NCBI GenBank assembly: GCA_009784825.1
Contig: WQXO01000016.1
Location: 1-43,557 of the forward strand
Reading direction: 5' to 3'
DNA from: Oscillospiraceae bacterium
GTDB lineage: Bacteria; Bacillota; Clostridia; Oscillospirales; Ruminococcaceae
Length of the DNA stretch: 43,557 nucleotides
In this document: positions 16,320 through 25,481 of the stretch, one piece after another
Layout: each line of letters starts with the position of its first letter
Position numbering within the stretch: the first letter of the stretch is position 1
The notes under the pieces: model-generated
What the model saw: the letters and a program-made list of their open reading frames with translations, nothing else
Told to the model about the DNA's origin: nothing
Databases searched by the model: none
Made by a program: the position numbers and the translations under genes

Positions 16320-16372
16320 TTCGTAGCCTGCCATCCCCTCCCTTGGAGGGGTGCCCGTAGGGCGGGGTGGTT
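16320..16372 (-). repeat. Right inverted REP-like repeat
   Basis: Reverse complement of 15861-15913 with three mismatches over 53 bp. The hairpins GCCC-N3-GGGC and CCCCTCC-N3-GGAGGGG are both preserved, so the differences do not affect folding. Confidence 0.92.
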
Positions 16373-16391
16373 GCCCCCACACATAAAATAC

Positions 16392-16910
16392 TCACCGTTG
16401 CTTATGAGGATTCACTAAATAATAATCACCGATAATAAACTCTCTGCCATCTTCATCTCTAATAAAGATTTCGGAAACACCTATACGGTTTTTATAGTCG
16501 GAATTAATAACATAAGAGTAGTATCCGATTTCATATATCCTACCGGCATTAGTTTCTATATTTTTCAAATACGGCGAAATATCAAATCTTGTTATTTCCC
16601 TATTTTCTCTTACTAAACGATTACTTCCTCCGCCTTTTAAACCCCAGATTGAATCATAAGAAATAATCTCACCTTCAAAAAAGTCTAAAGCACCTTGTAT
16701 TTGTTCATCTATATCGTCTAAGGATAGTATAATTGGGCAAAACATACTTTTTAGTCCATCAGCGTCTTTATCACTAAGAAAACCTAAAAGCTTTTCAGAG
16801 GTTTCTCTGCCTACAATACCTGTCTCAATATAATAATCTTCACATCCGCTCAATGTGCAACCATTTAACATTAATGTAAAAACTAATATGAGAATAAAGA
16901 GTTTCCTCAT
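16392..16910 (-). CDS. DUF5104-like lipoprotein, paralogue 2
   Basis: This 172-residue protein has a signal peptide and a lipobox LNGC (Cys about residue 18), so it is probably anchored to the outer face of the membrane. It aligns with its neighbour at 16943 through DADGLKSMFCP, DIDEQIQGALDFFEGEIISYD, ISPYLKNIETNAGRIYEIGYY and a closing IGDYY. Function unknown. The RBS is AGGAGGGGTT, directly before the ATG. It is followed by the DUF559 unit. Confidence 0.8.
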   Translation of the reverse strand: MRKLFILILVFTLMLNGCTLSGCEDYYIETGIVGRETSEKLLGFLSDKDADGLKSMFCPIILSLDDIDEQIQGALDFFEGEIISYDSIWGLKGGGSNRLVRENREITRFDISPYLKNIETNAGRIYEIGYYSYVINSDYKNRIGVSEIFIRDEDGREFIIGDYYLVNPHKQR

Positions 16911-16942
16911 AACCCCTCCTAATTTCTATTAACCATTTCGTT

Positions 16943-17413
16943 TCAATCAGGATAACCACCGATATTACAACTTGTGCCATCATCGAAATCTACACGCAAA
17001 CCTGTAAGTCCTACCCTATCTTCATTTTTAGCATTTGCAAGTTGACCTGCATAATATATACGATATATTTTACCCTCAACGGTTTCTATATTACTAATCC
17101 TTGGTTGAATTGTGTGGAGTGTAGCTTTTCCTCCGTCGGTTTGTTTGTGCATGTTATGGGCAGTAGGTATTCTATATGATATTATCTCGCCATCAATAAA
17201 ATCAAAAGCGTTTTGAATTTGCTCATCAATATCATCATGCATAGTTAAAATCGCCGGGGAAAACATATTTTTTAATGTTTCAACATCTTTGTTTATAAAA
17301 CATTGCATAATTTCTTCCGACATCGCCCTTACTTTGGCACTATCGGTTTCTACACACCCTGTAACGGTTATCATTGAAATCACAAGAATTATTGATAATA
17401 TTATTTTCCTCAT
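16943..17413 (-). CDS. DUF5104-like lipoprotein, paralogue 3
   Basis: This 156-residue protein has the lipobox VTGC (Cys about residue 20). Shared with the two paralogues are MSEEIMQCFINKDVETLKNMFSP, DIDEQIQNAFDFIDGEIISY and ISNIETVEGKIYRIYY. It is preceded by GGGGGGTT. Three copies within 3 kb indicate local duplication. The copies differ too much at DNA level for the event to be recent. Confidence 0.8.
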   Translation of the reverse strand: MRKIILSIILVISMITVTGCVETDSAKVRAMSEEIMQCFINKDVETLKNMFSPAILTMHDDIDEQIQNAFDFIDGEIISYRIPTAHNMHKQTDGGKATLHTIQPRISNIETVEGKIYRIYYAGQLANAKNEDRVGLTGLRVDFDDGTSCNIGGYPD

Positions 17414-17427
17414 AACCCCCCCATTTC

Positions 17428-17799
17428 CTAATTAACATCTGATTTATTGAGCTTTTCTTTTTCAAGAATATTTTCACAAAACCGATGTAATTCAGGTATT
17501 TCAGAATTCAAGGTTTCCCATATGGTTTCTTTGTCGACTTTTGTATATTCATGGGCAAATAAATTTCTCACATTCCTCATTGCCGACCATGGTATTTCAT
17601 TTTGTGTAGTTTCTTTAAACACCTCTGTTAACCCATTGCTTAATTCACCAATTTGCATAATTGACATAGAAATTGATTTATAGTAATCCTTATCGCCGAT
17701 AAATACAGAATAATCTACACCAAACCTCTCAACTGTTTCATTAATCTCCTCGCAATACTCTTTTATCCGTTGAATACGCAGTATATCCTTATCAATCAT
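17428..17799 (-). CDS. hepT: HepT-like toxin (DUF86, RX4HXY ribonuclease family)
   Basis: From the ATG at 17799 the protein has 123 residues. The HEPN motif R78-N-L-F-A-H83-E-Y85 (RX4HXY) is intact, within the conserved 'MRNVRNLFAHEY'. The helix before it carries SISMSIMQIGELS. A TTG nine bases upstream is a less likely start; GAGAGG sits 10 nt before the ATG. It overlaps the MntA gene by eight bases, the standard order of MntA-HepT modules, in which MntA adds AMP to HepT and silences it. Confidence 0.9.
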   Translation of the reverse strand: MIDKDILRIQRIKEYCEEINETVERFGVDYSVFIGDKDYYKSISMSIMQIGELSNGLTEVFKETTQNEIPWSAMRNVRNLFAHEYTKVDKETIWETLNSEIPELHRFCENILEKEKLNKSDVN

Positions 17800-18112
17800 A
17801 AATTGCAATCCTCTCTTGCATTACCCTTTCTCTGAACAAGGGTTCTTTTCCATTTTCGTTATCTTGTGAAAGTGCATAAGTTGTAATTAAATCAACCTCT
17901 TTCTTAAAAATTTCACACAGCTCATTATGAAGTCTGCTCATATCAAATAAACTCTTAACTTTTGAGCCGTTTTTATCAATAAGAATATCTAAGTCGCTGT
18001 CATCTGTCGCTTCATTGCGGGCATATGAACCGAAAACATATACAACAGGCAAATTATACTTAACCGCTATCGGTTTAATTTTTTGCCTTAGCTCATTTAT
18101 TGTGTATAACAT
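17792..18112 (-). CDS. mntA: MntA-like antitoxin nucleotidyltransferase
   Basis: The start at 18112 (MLYTINEL) follows GGGAGGGGTT; an upstream in-frame ATG would put the RBS inside the gene. The 106-residue protein carries the minimal nucleotidyltransferase motif GSx10DxD: G28-S29, D40 and D42, in FGSYARNEATDDSDLDIL. It belongs with the downstream HepT as a type VII toxin-antitoxin pair. Its start overlaps the hemZ end by 16 bases, so the pair is probably read from the hemZ transcript as well as being tightly coupled. Confidence 0.92.
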   Translation of the reverse strand: MLYTINELRQKIKPIAVKYNLPVVYVFGSYARNEATDDSDLDILIDKNGSKVKSLFDMSRLHNELCEIFKKEVDLITTYALSQDNENGKEPLFRERVMQERIAIYD

Positions 18113-19275
18113 AACCCCTCCCATTTCCCTATAACCTCACTAAACCGTGCCACATACTCATACGGGTACTTGAAGTTATAGTGTTTCACCCCGCCGACTA
18201 ACGATGCACCATTGCACCCCGCCGCTATAACATCATTGCTCCTGTCCATAACCTGCACGTTATACAACCCTATATGCTCTTTCTCCCGTGAATAACCTAT
18301 GTTATCCCCCACACACTCTCTCAGCCTATATAAATAATACGGGAAATATCCCGCTTTTTTCAGTATATTATAAGCCTCTGCGGTTAAGTCATCTTCACAA
18401 GCCTGTACTGTCATTCCCGCACCGCGTTTCTTCGCTAAACTATGAACTGTTATGTTTTCGGGGTTCATTTTTATAACCCGCTCAAGACTGTCCCCAATAT
18501 CATCATTCGGCAACCCCGAAATCAAATCCATGTTAATGCAAAAGCCATACCGCCCTGCCGCTTCATAAGCGTTCATAACATCATGTACAGTATGCCCCCG
18601 CCCGATTAATCTCAACGTATCATCGTTCATTGACTGCGGATTAATCGAAATTCGTGTCGCACCTGCTTGTTTAATCACACTCAATACTTCATCAGAAAGC
18701 GTTTCGGGTCGCCCCGCCTCAACGGTATATTCCATAACCCCGCTTAAATCAAAACACTCCCGAATTGTTTCATAAATGCGTTGTTGTTCTTTTATTGGGA
18801 TTGCAGTAGGCGTTCCCCCTCCTATATATATAGTATAAGGCTTGCTGCGGGATTTACTTATCAAACGAAGCTCCTGCAGCAAACAATCGATATATTCCGA
18901 CACAAGCCTATGCGACTTACTCACAGCCTCCGAAACAAAACTGCAATACTTACATCTCGACGGACAGAAAGGTATTCCGATATATAAGTTAAACATATTA
19001 TCGGGAATTTCTAATTCTTGAACAGCGATGATTTCCTCTGTTAAAGCCAACTTGTCCTCATGAATTCTATACTCACTTATAATGCCACGGTTCTCCCGAA
19101 TAAACTTCACAGGGCGAACACCTGTGAACATTCCCCACGGCAATTCTTTTCCCGTAATCCTCACAAGCTCATTATACAACAAATCGTATGACTTTGTTTT
19201 AAATTGAAAGTCACTTGGGTGTATACCGAAGCTTCGAATAATTCTCTCAGCGGTATATGAATTATATAATGCCAT
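18097..19275 (-). CDS. hemZ: HemZ-type coproporphyrinogen dehydrogenase-like radical SAM protein
   Basis: In this 392-residue protein the CxxxCxxC motif is at C104, C108 and C111 in IPFCPSRCKYCSF, preceded by a ~95-residue N-terminal domain with ELPWGMFTGVRPVKF, the mark of HemZ. GGGTPT binds SAM, and the C-terminal part has YLYRLRECVGDNIGYS. It is related to anaerobic coproporphyrinogen oxidase, though the exact role of HemZ is not settled. The ATG overlaps the MBL gene by 14 bases and has little RBS, so it is likely translated by coupling. Confidence 0.92.
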   Translation of the reverse strand: MALYNSYTAERIIRSFGIHPSDFQFKTKSYDLLYNELVRITGKELPWGMFTGVRPVKFIRENRGIISEYRIHEDKLALTEEIIAVQELEIPDNMFNLYIGIPFCPSRCKYCSFVSEAVSKSHRLVSEYIDCLLQELRLISKSRSKPYTIYIGGGTPTAIPIKEQQRIYETIRECFDLSGVMEYTVEAGRPETLSDEVLSVIKQAGATRISINPQSMNDDTLRLIGRGHTVHDVMNAYEAAGRYGFCINMDLISGLPNDDIGDSLERVIKMNPENITVHSLAKKRGAGMTVQACEDDLTAEAYNILKKAGYFPYYLYRLRECVGDNIGYSREKEHIGLYNVQVMDRSNDVIAAGCNGASLVGGVKHYNFKYPYEYVARFSEVIGKWEGLCYTQ

Positions 19276-19885
19276 GTATTAAAAACAGGTTACTGGTCTG
19301 CTCACGTTTAAGCGTTGTTTCGCTTTCGTGTCCTGGAAGAATTTTAAAGTCACCCTCCATTTTTTTAATCCGTGCTAATGACCGTGCCTGCTCCTGCGAA
19401 TCACCCGACCAGCCGTCGGTTCTCCCCACCGAATTCTCAAACAGGGTATCCCCCGAGAATATGGTATCCCCGCATATGAACATCACGCTCCCCGCAGAAT
19501 GTCCGGGCGTGTGCATAACGGTGAATTTCATATCCCCGACCTCAATAACATCACCCTCTTTTATGAAGTTCTTGGTATCGAACAGTTTATACGACTCATT
19601 AATAAACGTCGCAAAGGATTTTTCCGGGTCAGACAGCATAGGTGCGTCACCCTCATGAATATAAATCTCAGCCCCCGTAGCCGACCTTAAATCCCTCGCC
19701 GCCGCAGTATGGTCATAATGCCCGTGCGTCAGCAGAATTTTTTTAAGCGTGCACCCTTTTTCAAGGAGCTTAAAACTAATTTTGTCTGAGCTTGCGGCAG
19801 GGTCAATAACCACTGCGTCCTTGCCTGAATAGACAATATAGGTGTTGGTTTGAAATGCACCTAAGATTAATCGGATTACGTTCAT
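19262..19885 (-). CDS. MBL-fold metallo-hydrolase (GloB-like)
   Basis: This 207-residue protein has the metal motif THGHYDH (H54, H56, D58, H59), HTPGHSAGS with another metal-binding histidine, GDTLF, and a final PGHESETTL. It is a two-metal hydrolase of the hydroxyacylglutathione-hydrolase-like type. Gram-positive members often act on bacillithiol or other thioesters, but the substrate here is unknown. It starts two bases after the rel stop and is followed by hemZ; this rel-MBL-hemZ order is common in Clostridia. Confidence 0.92.
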   Translation of the reverse strand: MNVIRLILGAFQTNTYIVYSGKDAVVIDPAASSDKISFKLLEKGCTLKKILLTHGHYDHTAAARDLRSATGAEIYIHEGDAPMLSDPEKSFATFINESYKLFDTKNFIKEGDVIEVGDMKFTVMHTPGHSAGSVMFICGDTIFSGDTLFENSVGRTDGWSGDSQEQARSLARIKKMEGDFKILPGHESETTLKREQTSNLFLIHGII

Positions 19886-19887
19886 AT

Positions 19888-22032
19888 TTATTTACCTGTC
19901 CTTTCAACGGAGATAACCCCGTCTATATTTTCCATTTTCGTAATGATGCTGCAAAGCTGTTCCGAGCCTGTGATTTCCACCGTCATATGGACATTTGCAT
20001 TGCCGTTTTTGAGTATCCTCGCATTAAACCCGCTTATAGAAACCTTGTTTCCCGACACCATTGAGGTTATGTCAGCGATTAAACCCGTGCGTTCCTGAGC
20101 GGTAACATCTAATGTTGCGTTGAACATTTCGGTTACATTATCTGCCCATGCAACCGTGAGGAGTCGCCCATACTCTTCGGGGCTTCCCACTCTCTTAAGG
20201 GCGTTTTCACATTCCTTTTTATGAATCGACACCCCATACCCCCGTGTCACGAACCCGATAATATCATCTCCCGGCAACGGGTTACAGCAGTGCGAATACT
20301 TTATAAGGCAATCCTCAATCCCTTCAACAATAACCGAACGGGGGTGTCTCTTTTCCTTACCGTGGGCAGACTGCTCGGGAATTTCGGGCTTGAAGAATTC
20401 TTTAATCCAGTAAGACATCTTCGGTTTTTCCACCCCACCCGTCCCGATTGCCGCATATAAATCATCAAGGGACTTGAAACGGTGCTTCTCGGCTAAGTCC
20501 CACAGCACACCCTCTTCATGTAAAACAATCCGCTGTGCTTTAAGCTCACTTTTAACAAGCTTCTGCCCTTCCTCTATACTTTCCTCACGTTTTTCCTTTT
20601 TCAGCCAGCTTCGGATTTTCCCTTTAGCCTCGGTAGTTTTCACATATTCCAACCAAGAAATATTAGGTCCGTAGCTTTCAGAATTAGTGGTCTTTATTTC
20701 TACAATATCGCCGGTTTTCAATCTATGGTCAAAGCTGACCATTCGCCCGTCGACCTTAACCCCTGTCATCTTGTGACCCACCTGCGTATGAATGGCATAA
20801 GCGAAGTCTAACGCTGTAGAACCCGCCGGCAGATTAATAACGTCCCCCCTCGGCGTGAACATATACACCTCATCGGGTGCTAACCCAATTTTAATCGCCT
20901 CAGCGAACTGCTCAACATCGTCCGCCTCCTGCTGCTGCTCAAGCAGCTGTCTAATCCAGTCGAAGCGTTCGCCTGCCGTCGTCCTAATGTTTAATCCGGA
21001 CTTATATTTCCAGTGTGCAGCAACACCGAGCTGTGCGGTATTGTGCATATCCTCGGTGCGGATTTGCACCTCAAAAGGCACACCCTCTCTCCCTAAAACC
21101 GTGGTATGCAGGGACTGATAGCGGTTCGCCTTAGGCGTCGCTATATAATCCTTAAACCGATAGGGAATGGGCGTAAACATATCATGGATTACCCCAAGCA
21201 CGTTATAACAATCAATATCCGACTGCACGATAATCCGAACAGCGTATAAATCATAAATCTCATCAAAGCTTTTCCCGTCGACAAACTCTTTTTTATAAAG
21301 GCTGTAAATCCCTTTAACACGCCCCTCAATCACAGGAGGGGGTTCCATATCTGACACACGGGCAATAATTCTTTCCTTTATTCTCTCGATAAACTCATCT
21401 CTCGCCTCCTTATGGAGTGCTAACTTATTAACAATTTCCCGAAATGCATACGGGTCAAGATACCTTAACGAGGTATCCTCCAATTCTTCCTTAATGCGTG
21501 CCATTCCGAGTCGGTGTGCAATCGGCGAATAGAAGCTCATGGTTTCCAACGCAAAAATCTTCTGTTTCTCGGGAGCGTTGTGTTCCAGAGTTCGTATATT
21601 GTGAATTCGGTCAGCTAATTTGATAACGATTACACGAATATCATTCGACATCGCTATCAAAACCTTGCGAATGTTTTCCGCTTCCTCTTCTTCCTTAGAT
21701 GTGTTAAGGGTTACATTGCTGATTTTCGTAACCCCGTCTACTAATGTTGCGACATCTTCACCGAATTTTTTACGAATAATATCAAGCTTAATATCAGTAT
21801 CCTCAACCACATCATGCAACAACGCCGCCATAATTGTTTCGGTATCCATGCACATTTCAAGAAGGATTAACGCCACCTCAAACGGGTGCGAAATATACGC
21901 CTCACCGGAATTGCGTTTCTGCCCCTCATGGGCAGCGTCCGCCATTTCGTAGGCTGAGGTGATTCTGCTGATGTCATAGTTTTTTTCGCTTTGTGCCACT
22001 TTTTCCAAAAAACCATCAAGAGTATAGTTCAT
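19888..22032 (-). CDS. relA: Bifunctional (p)ppGpp synthetase/hydrolase (Rel)
   Basis: The protein is full length at 714 residues. Its HD hydrolase domain comes first, with AHEGQKRNSGEAYISHP and LLHDVVEDT. The synthetase domain follows, with YRFKDYIATPKANRYQSLHT and FEVQIRTEDMH; RFKD is the form seen in enzymes with both activities. Then come TGS (VYMFTPRGDVINLPAGSTALDFAYAIHT), the helical/CC region with HCCNPLPGDDIIGF, and a C-terminal ACT domain. It makes and degrades the stringent-response alarmone. The RBS TTAGGTG precedes ATG 22032, nine bases after recJ. Confidence 0.97.
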   Translation of the reverse strand: MNYTLDGFLEKVAQSEKNYDISRITSAYEMADAAHEGQKRNSGEAYISHPFEVALILLEMCMDTETIMAALLHDVVEDTDIKLDIIRKKFGEDVATLVDGVTKISNVTLNTSKEEEEAENIRKVLIAMSNDIRVIVIKLADRIHNIRTLEHNAPEKQKIFALETMSFYSPIAHRLGMARIKEELEDTSLRYLDPYAFREIVNKLALHKEARDEFIERIKERIIARVSDMEPPPVIEGRVKGIYSLYKKEFVDGKSFDEIYDLYAVRIIVQSDIDCYNVLGVIHDMFTPIPYRFKDYIATPKANRYQSLHTTVLGREGVPFEVQIRTEDMHNTAQLGVAAHWKYKSGLNIRTTAGERFDWIRQLLEQQQEADDVEQFAEAIKIGLAPDEVYMFTPRGDVINLPAGSTALDFAYAIHTQVGHKMTGVKVDGRMVSFDHRLKTGDIVEIKTTNSESYGPNISWLEYVKTTEAKGKIRSWLKKEKREESIEEGQKLVKSELKAQRIVLHEEGVLWDLAEKHRFKSLDDLYAAIGTGGVEKPKMSYWIKEFFKPEIPEQSAHGKEKRHPRSVIVEGIEDCLIKYSHCCNPLPGDDIIGFVTRGYGVSIHKKECENALKRVGSPEEYGRLLTVAWADNVTEMFNATLDVTAQERTGLIADITSMVSGNKVSISGFNARILKNGNANVHMTVEITGSEQLCSIITKMENIDGVISVERTGK

Positions 22033-22040
22033 AAAAACAC

Positions 22041-23984
22041 CTAAATCTTCTTTTTCAGTTCTTCCAAAATTGCCGATTCAGACAAGTCGATTTTCTTTAT
22101 ATTCTCGCTTAATTTCACATCACCGCTAACAGGGTTAAACTCAACCAACCCCATTTCACTGAACACATCAATGATTATTCTCATCATACAGTAATTAATA
22201 CCGAAAACCATGCCCTTTTGAATAATTTCGTCAAGGCAGAACGATTTCTTAATAATGTCATACGCTTTTTTCATAACCACATCATCGGGAATAATTCGTG
22301 TGAGTAAGGCTTTGTCAATTTCCTCGTTTCGTTTAATCCGCTCATAAGCGTCCCGTGCGGCGAAATAACGCTCCTGATTAATCTTAGACAGCCTCATATC
22401 CAACATTTTCAGACTAACCTCGGTAACACCATTATACTCGCTGACCCCGAACGTCACAATTAAATCGACATAATCACCCACACTATACCAAAAATCAACG
22501 TAAGGTCTGGGCGAAAAATCAAGTATTTTAAATTCCATACCCTTGTAATCAACCCGAAACGCCGTATACCTACCCTCTTTTAACGGACGTTTGTGCTTTA
22601 TCACACAATCGGGCAAATAATACACAAGGGCGGGGTTCCCCTCACCGAACGGTTGAAACGCTTCGGTTTCTTCGATTTTCTCAATAGTTATATCACAGGG
22701 TAATGGCGGTTCCTCTGCGACAATTTCAATCACCGGCATAACATCATGGTTTATTTCAGCAAATTTATAAATCCGCTGTTTTAATTCATTGATGTTCTCG
22801 TTTAATACCGACAACCCCCCCGCACCCGCATGACCGCCGAAACGGGTCAATAAATCCCCGCAAAACTTAAGCATTTCATGCACCGAAAAACCTTTAACGC
22901 TCCTGCAGCTGCCTTTCGCCGCAATACTGTCATCACTGCTGTATGAAATAACAACACAGGGCTTCCCGAAACGGTTCATCATTTTTGAAGCGATAATCCC
23001 GATAATCCCGTGGTGCCAGTTCTCCCCGCATAACACCAGCACCCGCTGATTTAATAACTCCCGCTCGTTTAATAATAAGGCTTCTATCTCGGCGATTATT
23101 TTCGCCTCTTCCTCCGAGCGTTGTGAATTCAGCACATTTAACTCGGTTGCCTTAGACAAAGCTACCTCGGTGTTCTCACATAATAATAACTCTGCCGCCT
23201 TTTTCGGGTGTGAAAACCTGCCCGCCGCATTAATCCTCGGACAGATTATATACGCCACAGTAGTCGAATCAATCGACTTCCCCTCTTTTTCAATCAACCC
23301 CGCCTGCTTCATAAGGCAGTACAGTCCGAGGTTTTCAGAACATTCCATACCCTCCAACCCTGCGGAAACTATGAGGCGGTTCTCATCGACAAGCGGAACA
23401 ATATCACCGATTGTACCGATTGCGGCTAAATCGCCATACTGTTCAATCACACTTTGAATATCGCTGTTTTCCAAAGCACAGATTAACTTCAAAACCACTC
23501 CGCACCCGGCTAATTCCCTGAACGGATAATCACAGTCACCTTGCTTGGGGTTAATAATCGCATATGCTTCGGGTAATTCATCAAGCGGCGTATGGTGGTC
23601 AGTGATTATTAAATCAATGCCTTTTTCTTTGATTAACAACGCTTCTTTAACAGCGGTGACACCGTTATCGACAGTGATGATTAACTCTGTACCGTTACGG
23701 GCGAGCAGCTCTATAACCTCGGGGTTCAGCCCATACCCCTCTTCTCGTGACGGAATGTACCAGTCTGCCTCCCCGCCGGAAGCGATGAGGTATTCATAAA
23801 GCATAACCGTTGCGGTTATTCCGTCACAGTCATAATCTCCGTAAACAGTGATTTTCCCGCCCCGTGTCAGCGTTTGCCGAATAAGCTCAACCGCTTTATC
23901 CATATCCTTCAACAAGAACGGGTCATAAAATGCACAATCATTCAGGAAACTGCGGTCGGTTTTTTTAACAATCCATTTTTTCAT
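22041..23984 (-). CDS. recJ: Single-stranded-DNA exonuclease RecJ
   Basis: I chose ATG 23984, preceded by GGTGAGTGAAG, over the in-frame GTG at 23990 (647 residues). The protein has motif I VYGDYDCDGITAT, the DHH motif in IITDHHTPLDELP, and the DHHA1 motif GGHAGAGGLS, then an OB-fold region. It degrades single strands 5' to 3' in repair and recombination. The N-terminus before motif I is only ~45 residues, some 30-40 shorter than usual, and lacks the common 'L..RG' helix region. The catalytic core is intact, so it is probably functional. Confidence 0.95.
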   Translation of the reverse strand: MKKWIVKKTDRSFLNDCAFYDPFLLKDMDKAVELIRQTLTRGGKITVYGDYDCDGITATVMLYEYLIASGGEADWYIPSREEGYGLNPEVIELLARNGTELIITVDNGVTAVKEALLIKEKGIDLIITDHHTPLDELPEAYAIINPKQGDCDYPFRELAGCGVVLKLICALENSDIQSVIEQYGDLAAIGTIGDIVPLVDENRLIVSAGLEGMECSENLGLYCLMKQAGLIEKEGKSIDSTTVAYIICPRINAAGRFSHPKKAAELLLCENTEVALSKATELNVLNSQRSEEEAKIIAEIEALLLNERELLNQRVLVLCGENWHHGIIGIIASKMMNRFGKPCVVISYSSDDSIAAKGSCRSVKGFSVHEMLKFCGDLLTRFGGHAGAGGLSVLNENINELKQRIYKFAEINHDVMPVIEIVAEEPPLPCDITIEKIEETEAFQPFGEGNPALVYYLPDCVIKHKRPLKEGRYTAFRVDYKGMEFKILDFSPRPYVDFWYSVGDYVDLIVTFGVSEYNGVTEVSLKMLDMRLSKINQERYFAARDAYERIKRNEEIDKALLTRIIPDDVVMKKAYDIIKKSFCLDEIIQKGMVFGINYCMMRIIIDVFSEMGLVEFNPVSGDVKLSENIKKIDLSESAILEELKKKI

Positions 23985-23990
23985 CTTCAC

Positions 23991-25370
23991 TCACCGTTTT
24001 TTCCTGATTGCTTCTTTAAAATCTCTTCGGGGGATTTTCGACAGCCTTTTCATCATAACAACGAATATAATAATAAGCATAACATCGGCTAAGAACCACG
24101 CAATGGGGTTAGCAAAGGCGATTGCATCAAACCCGAACCTCGGGACAAACACCCAAGCAATAACCGCTCTTGCGATTAACTCGCTCACCCCGGCGAGAAC
24201 CGTTACCAAGCTATACCCCAACCCCTGCACCGAATTCCTCAGAATAAACAACACGCCCAAAACACAGTATAACGAGCCGTTTACTAACAAGAACCGGTTT
24301 AAATATACAAGTGCTTCATCTAAATTCGGAGCGTCAGAACCAACAAACGCAATCGCAATATATCTGCCCAAGAATATCACGACTAATCCGGCAATCACGC
24401 TATACCCCGACACCATCAGCAGCCCCGACTTAATCCCCGACTTTATTCGATGGAGCTTACCCGCCCCCAGGTTCTGGGCACAGAACGTCGCCATGGTTAT
24501 TCCGAGTGCCTCCATAGGCTGCATCATAAGGACTTGTATGCGTGAGGACATTCCCACAGCAGAAACAGCCACAACTCCGAGCATATTTACCGCTCTTTGC
24601 AGAATTATACTGCCGACTGCCGTTATCGAAAACTGCAACGCCATAGGCACACCGTTGATTAATAATTTCCCGCAGCGTTCCTTTGAAAAAGCGGTTTCAC
24701 CTTTTTTAAATCTCAAAACAGGATAATTAATTCTGATATACACAGCACATAAAGCCGCCGACACTGTCTGTGCAATAACCGTTGCAAAGCCCACACCCAT
24801 TGTCCCCATTTCGAGAACGATAATAAACACCAAATCAAGAATTATATTAAGCACACAGGAAATAATGAGAAAATACAATGGGGTCTTGCTGTCCCCCAAA
24901 GCTCTCAGAAGTCCCGCAAAAATATTATACAGAATAATAACGGTTATTCCGCCGAAAAGCACAATTATGTAGTCGAAGGCGTGGTCGAAGGTTTCCGTCG
25001 GCGTTTCCATAAGCTTAAGGAGCGGTCGGGTGAACACCATTGTAAGCGTGGTCAAAACCACTGCAAACATCGCACAAAGGTAAAAAGCGTTGGCGACTCG
25101 TTTCCGCATTTCCGAAACATCACCCGCCCCGAACGCCTGTGCAATCGGGATACTGAACCCCGCAGTCAACCCCAGCACAAAGCCGATGACAAGAAAGTTA
25201 ATCGCACCCGTCGAGAAAATCGCACCCATCTCGTCCATGCCGATGAACCTGCCGACAATAATGGCGTCAGTTATGTTATATACCTGCTGAAACAGGCTTC
25301 CGAGGAGGACAGGCACACAAAACCGAATAATAATCGGAACAGGCTTGCCCTTTGTCATATCTTTAACCAA
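23991..25370 (-). CDS. MATE family efflux transporter
   Basis: This 459-residue protein has twelve hydrophobic segments in two homologous halves. The start VKDMTKGKPVPIIIRFCVP and NITDAIIVGRFIGMDEMGA are typical of the NorM/DinF-like MATE proteins that expel drugs or metabolites with Na+ or H+. The first codon appears to be TTG at 25370, six bases after AAGGTG; an ATG at 25358 is possible but has worse spacing. The end overlaps the recJ ribosome site, so the two genes are co-transcribed. Confidence 0.93.
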   Translation of the reverse strand: MVKDMTKGKPVPIIIRFCVPVLLGSLFQQVYNITDAIIVGRFIGMDEMGAIFSTGAINFLVIGFVLGLTAGFSIPIAQAFGAGDVSEMRKRVANAFYLCAMFAVVLTTLTMVFTRPLLKLMETPTETFDHAFDYIIVLFGGITVIILYNIFAGLLRALGDSKTPLYFLIISCVLNIILDLVFIIVLEMGTMGVGFATVIAQTVSAALCAVYIRINYPVLRFKKGETAFSKERCGKLLINGVPMALQFSITAVGSIILQRAVNMLGVVAVSAVGMSSRIQVLMMQPMEALGITMATFCAQNLGAGKLHRIKSGIKSGLLMVSGYSVIAGLVVIFLGRYIAIAFVGSDAPNLDEALVYLNRFLLVNGSLYCVLGVLFILRNSVQGLGYSLVTVLAGVSELIARAVIAWVFVPRFGFDAIAFANPIAWFLADVMLIIIFVVMMKRLSKIPRRDFKEAIRKKR

Positions 25371-25481
25371 TTAATCACCTTTTTCGTCTGCTTGACTTTA
25401 TGAATAATCAATTATAACATATTATGATATAAATATCAATGGAAAAAGGCTGTTTTTAAATATATATTTTTATAAAAGAGA

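Larger units (their letters stand above)
15861..16372. mobile_element. DUF559 nuclease unit bracketed by inverted REP-like repeats
   Basis: A 512-bp block begins and ends with 53-bp inverted repeats that match at 50 of 53 positions, and holds a single gene on the minus strand. Each repeat has two short hairpins, GCCC-TAC-GGGC and CCCCTCC-N3-GGAGGGG. No transposase and no clear target duplication are visible. The block sits between the uridine-kinase-like gene and a DUF5104-like lipoprotein gene. Calling it mobile is inference from its structure, by analogy with REP/RAYT elements. Confidence 0.55.

Noticed and set aside
15861-16372. Reading the DUF559 unit as a conventional insertion sequence
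   Set aside because: There is no transposase and no target duplication that I can see. I therefore report it as a repeat-bracketed nuclease unit of uncertain mobility.
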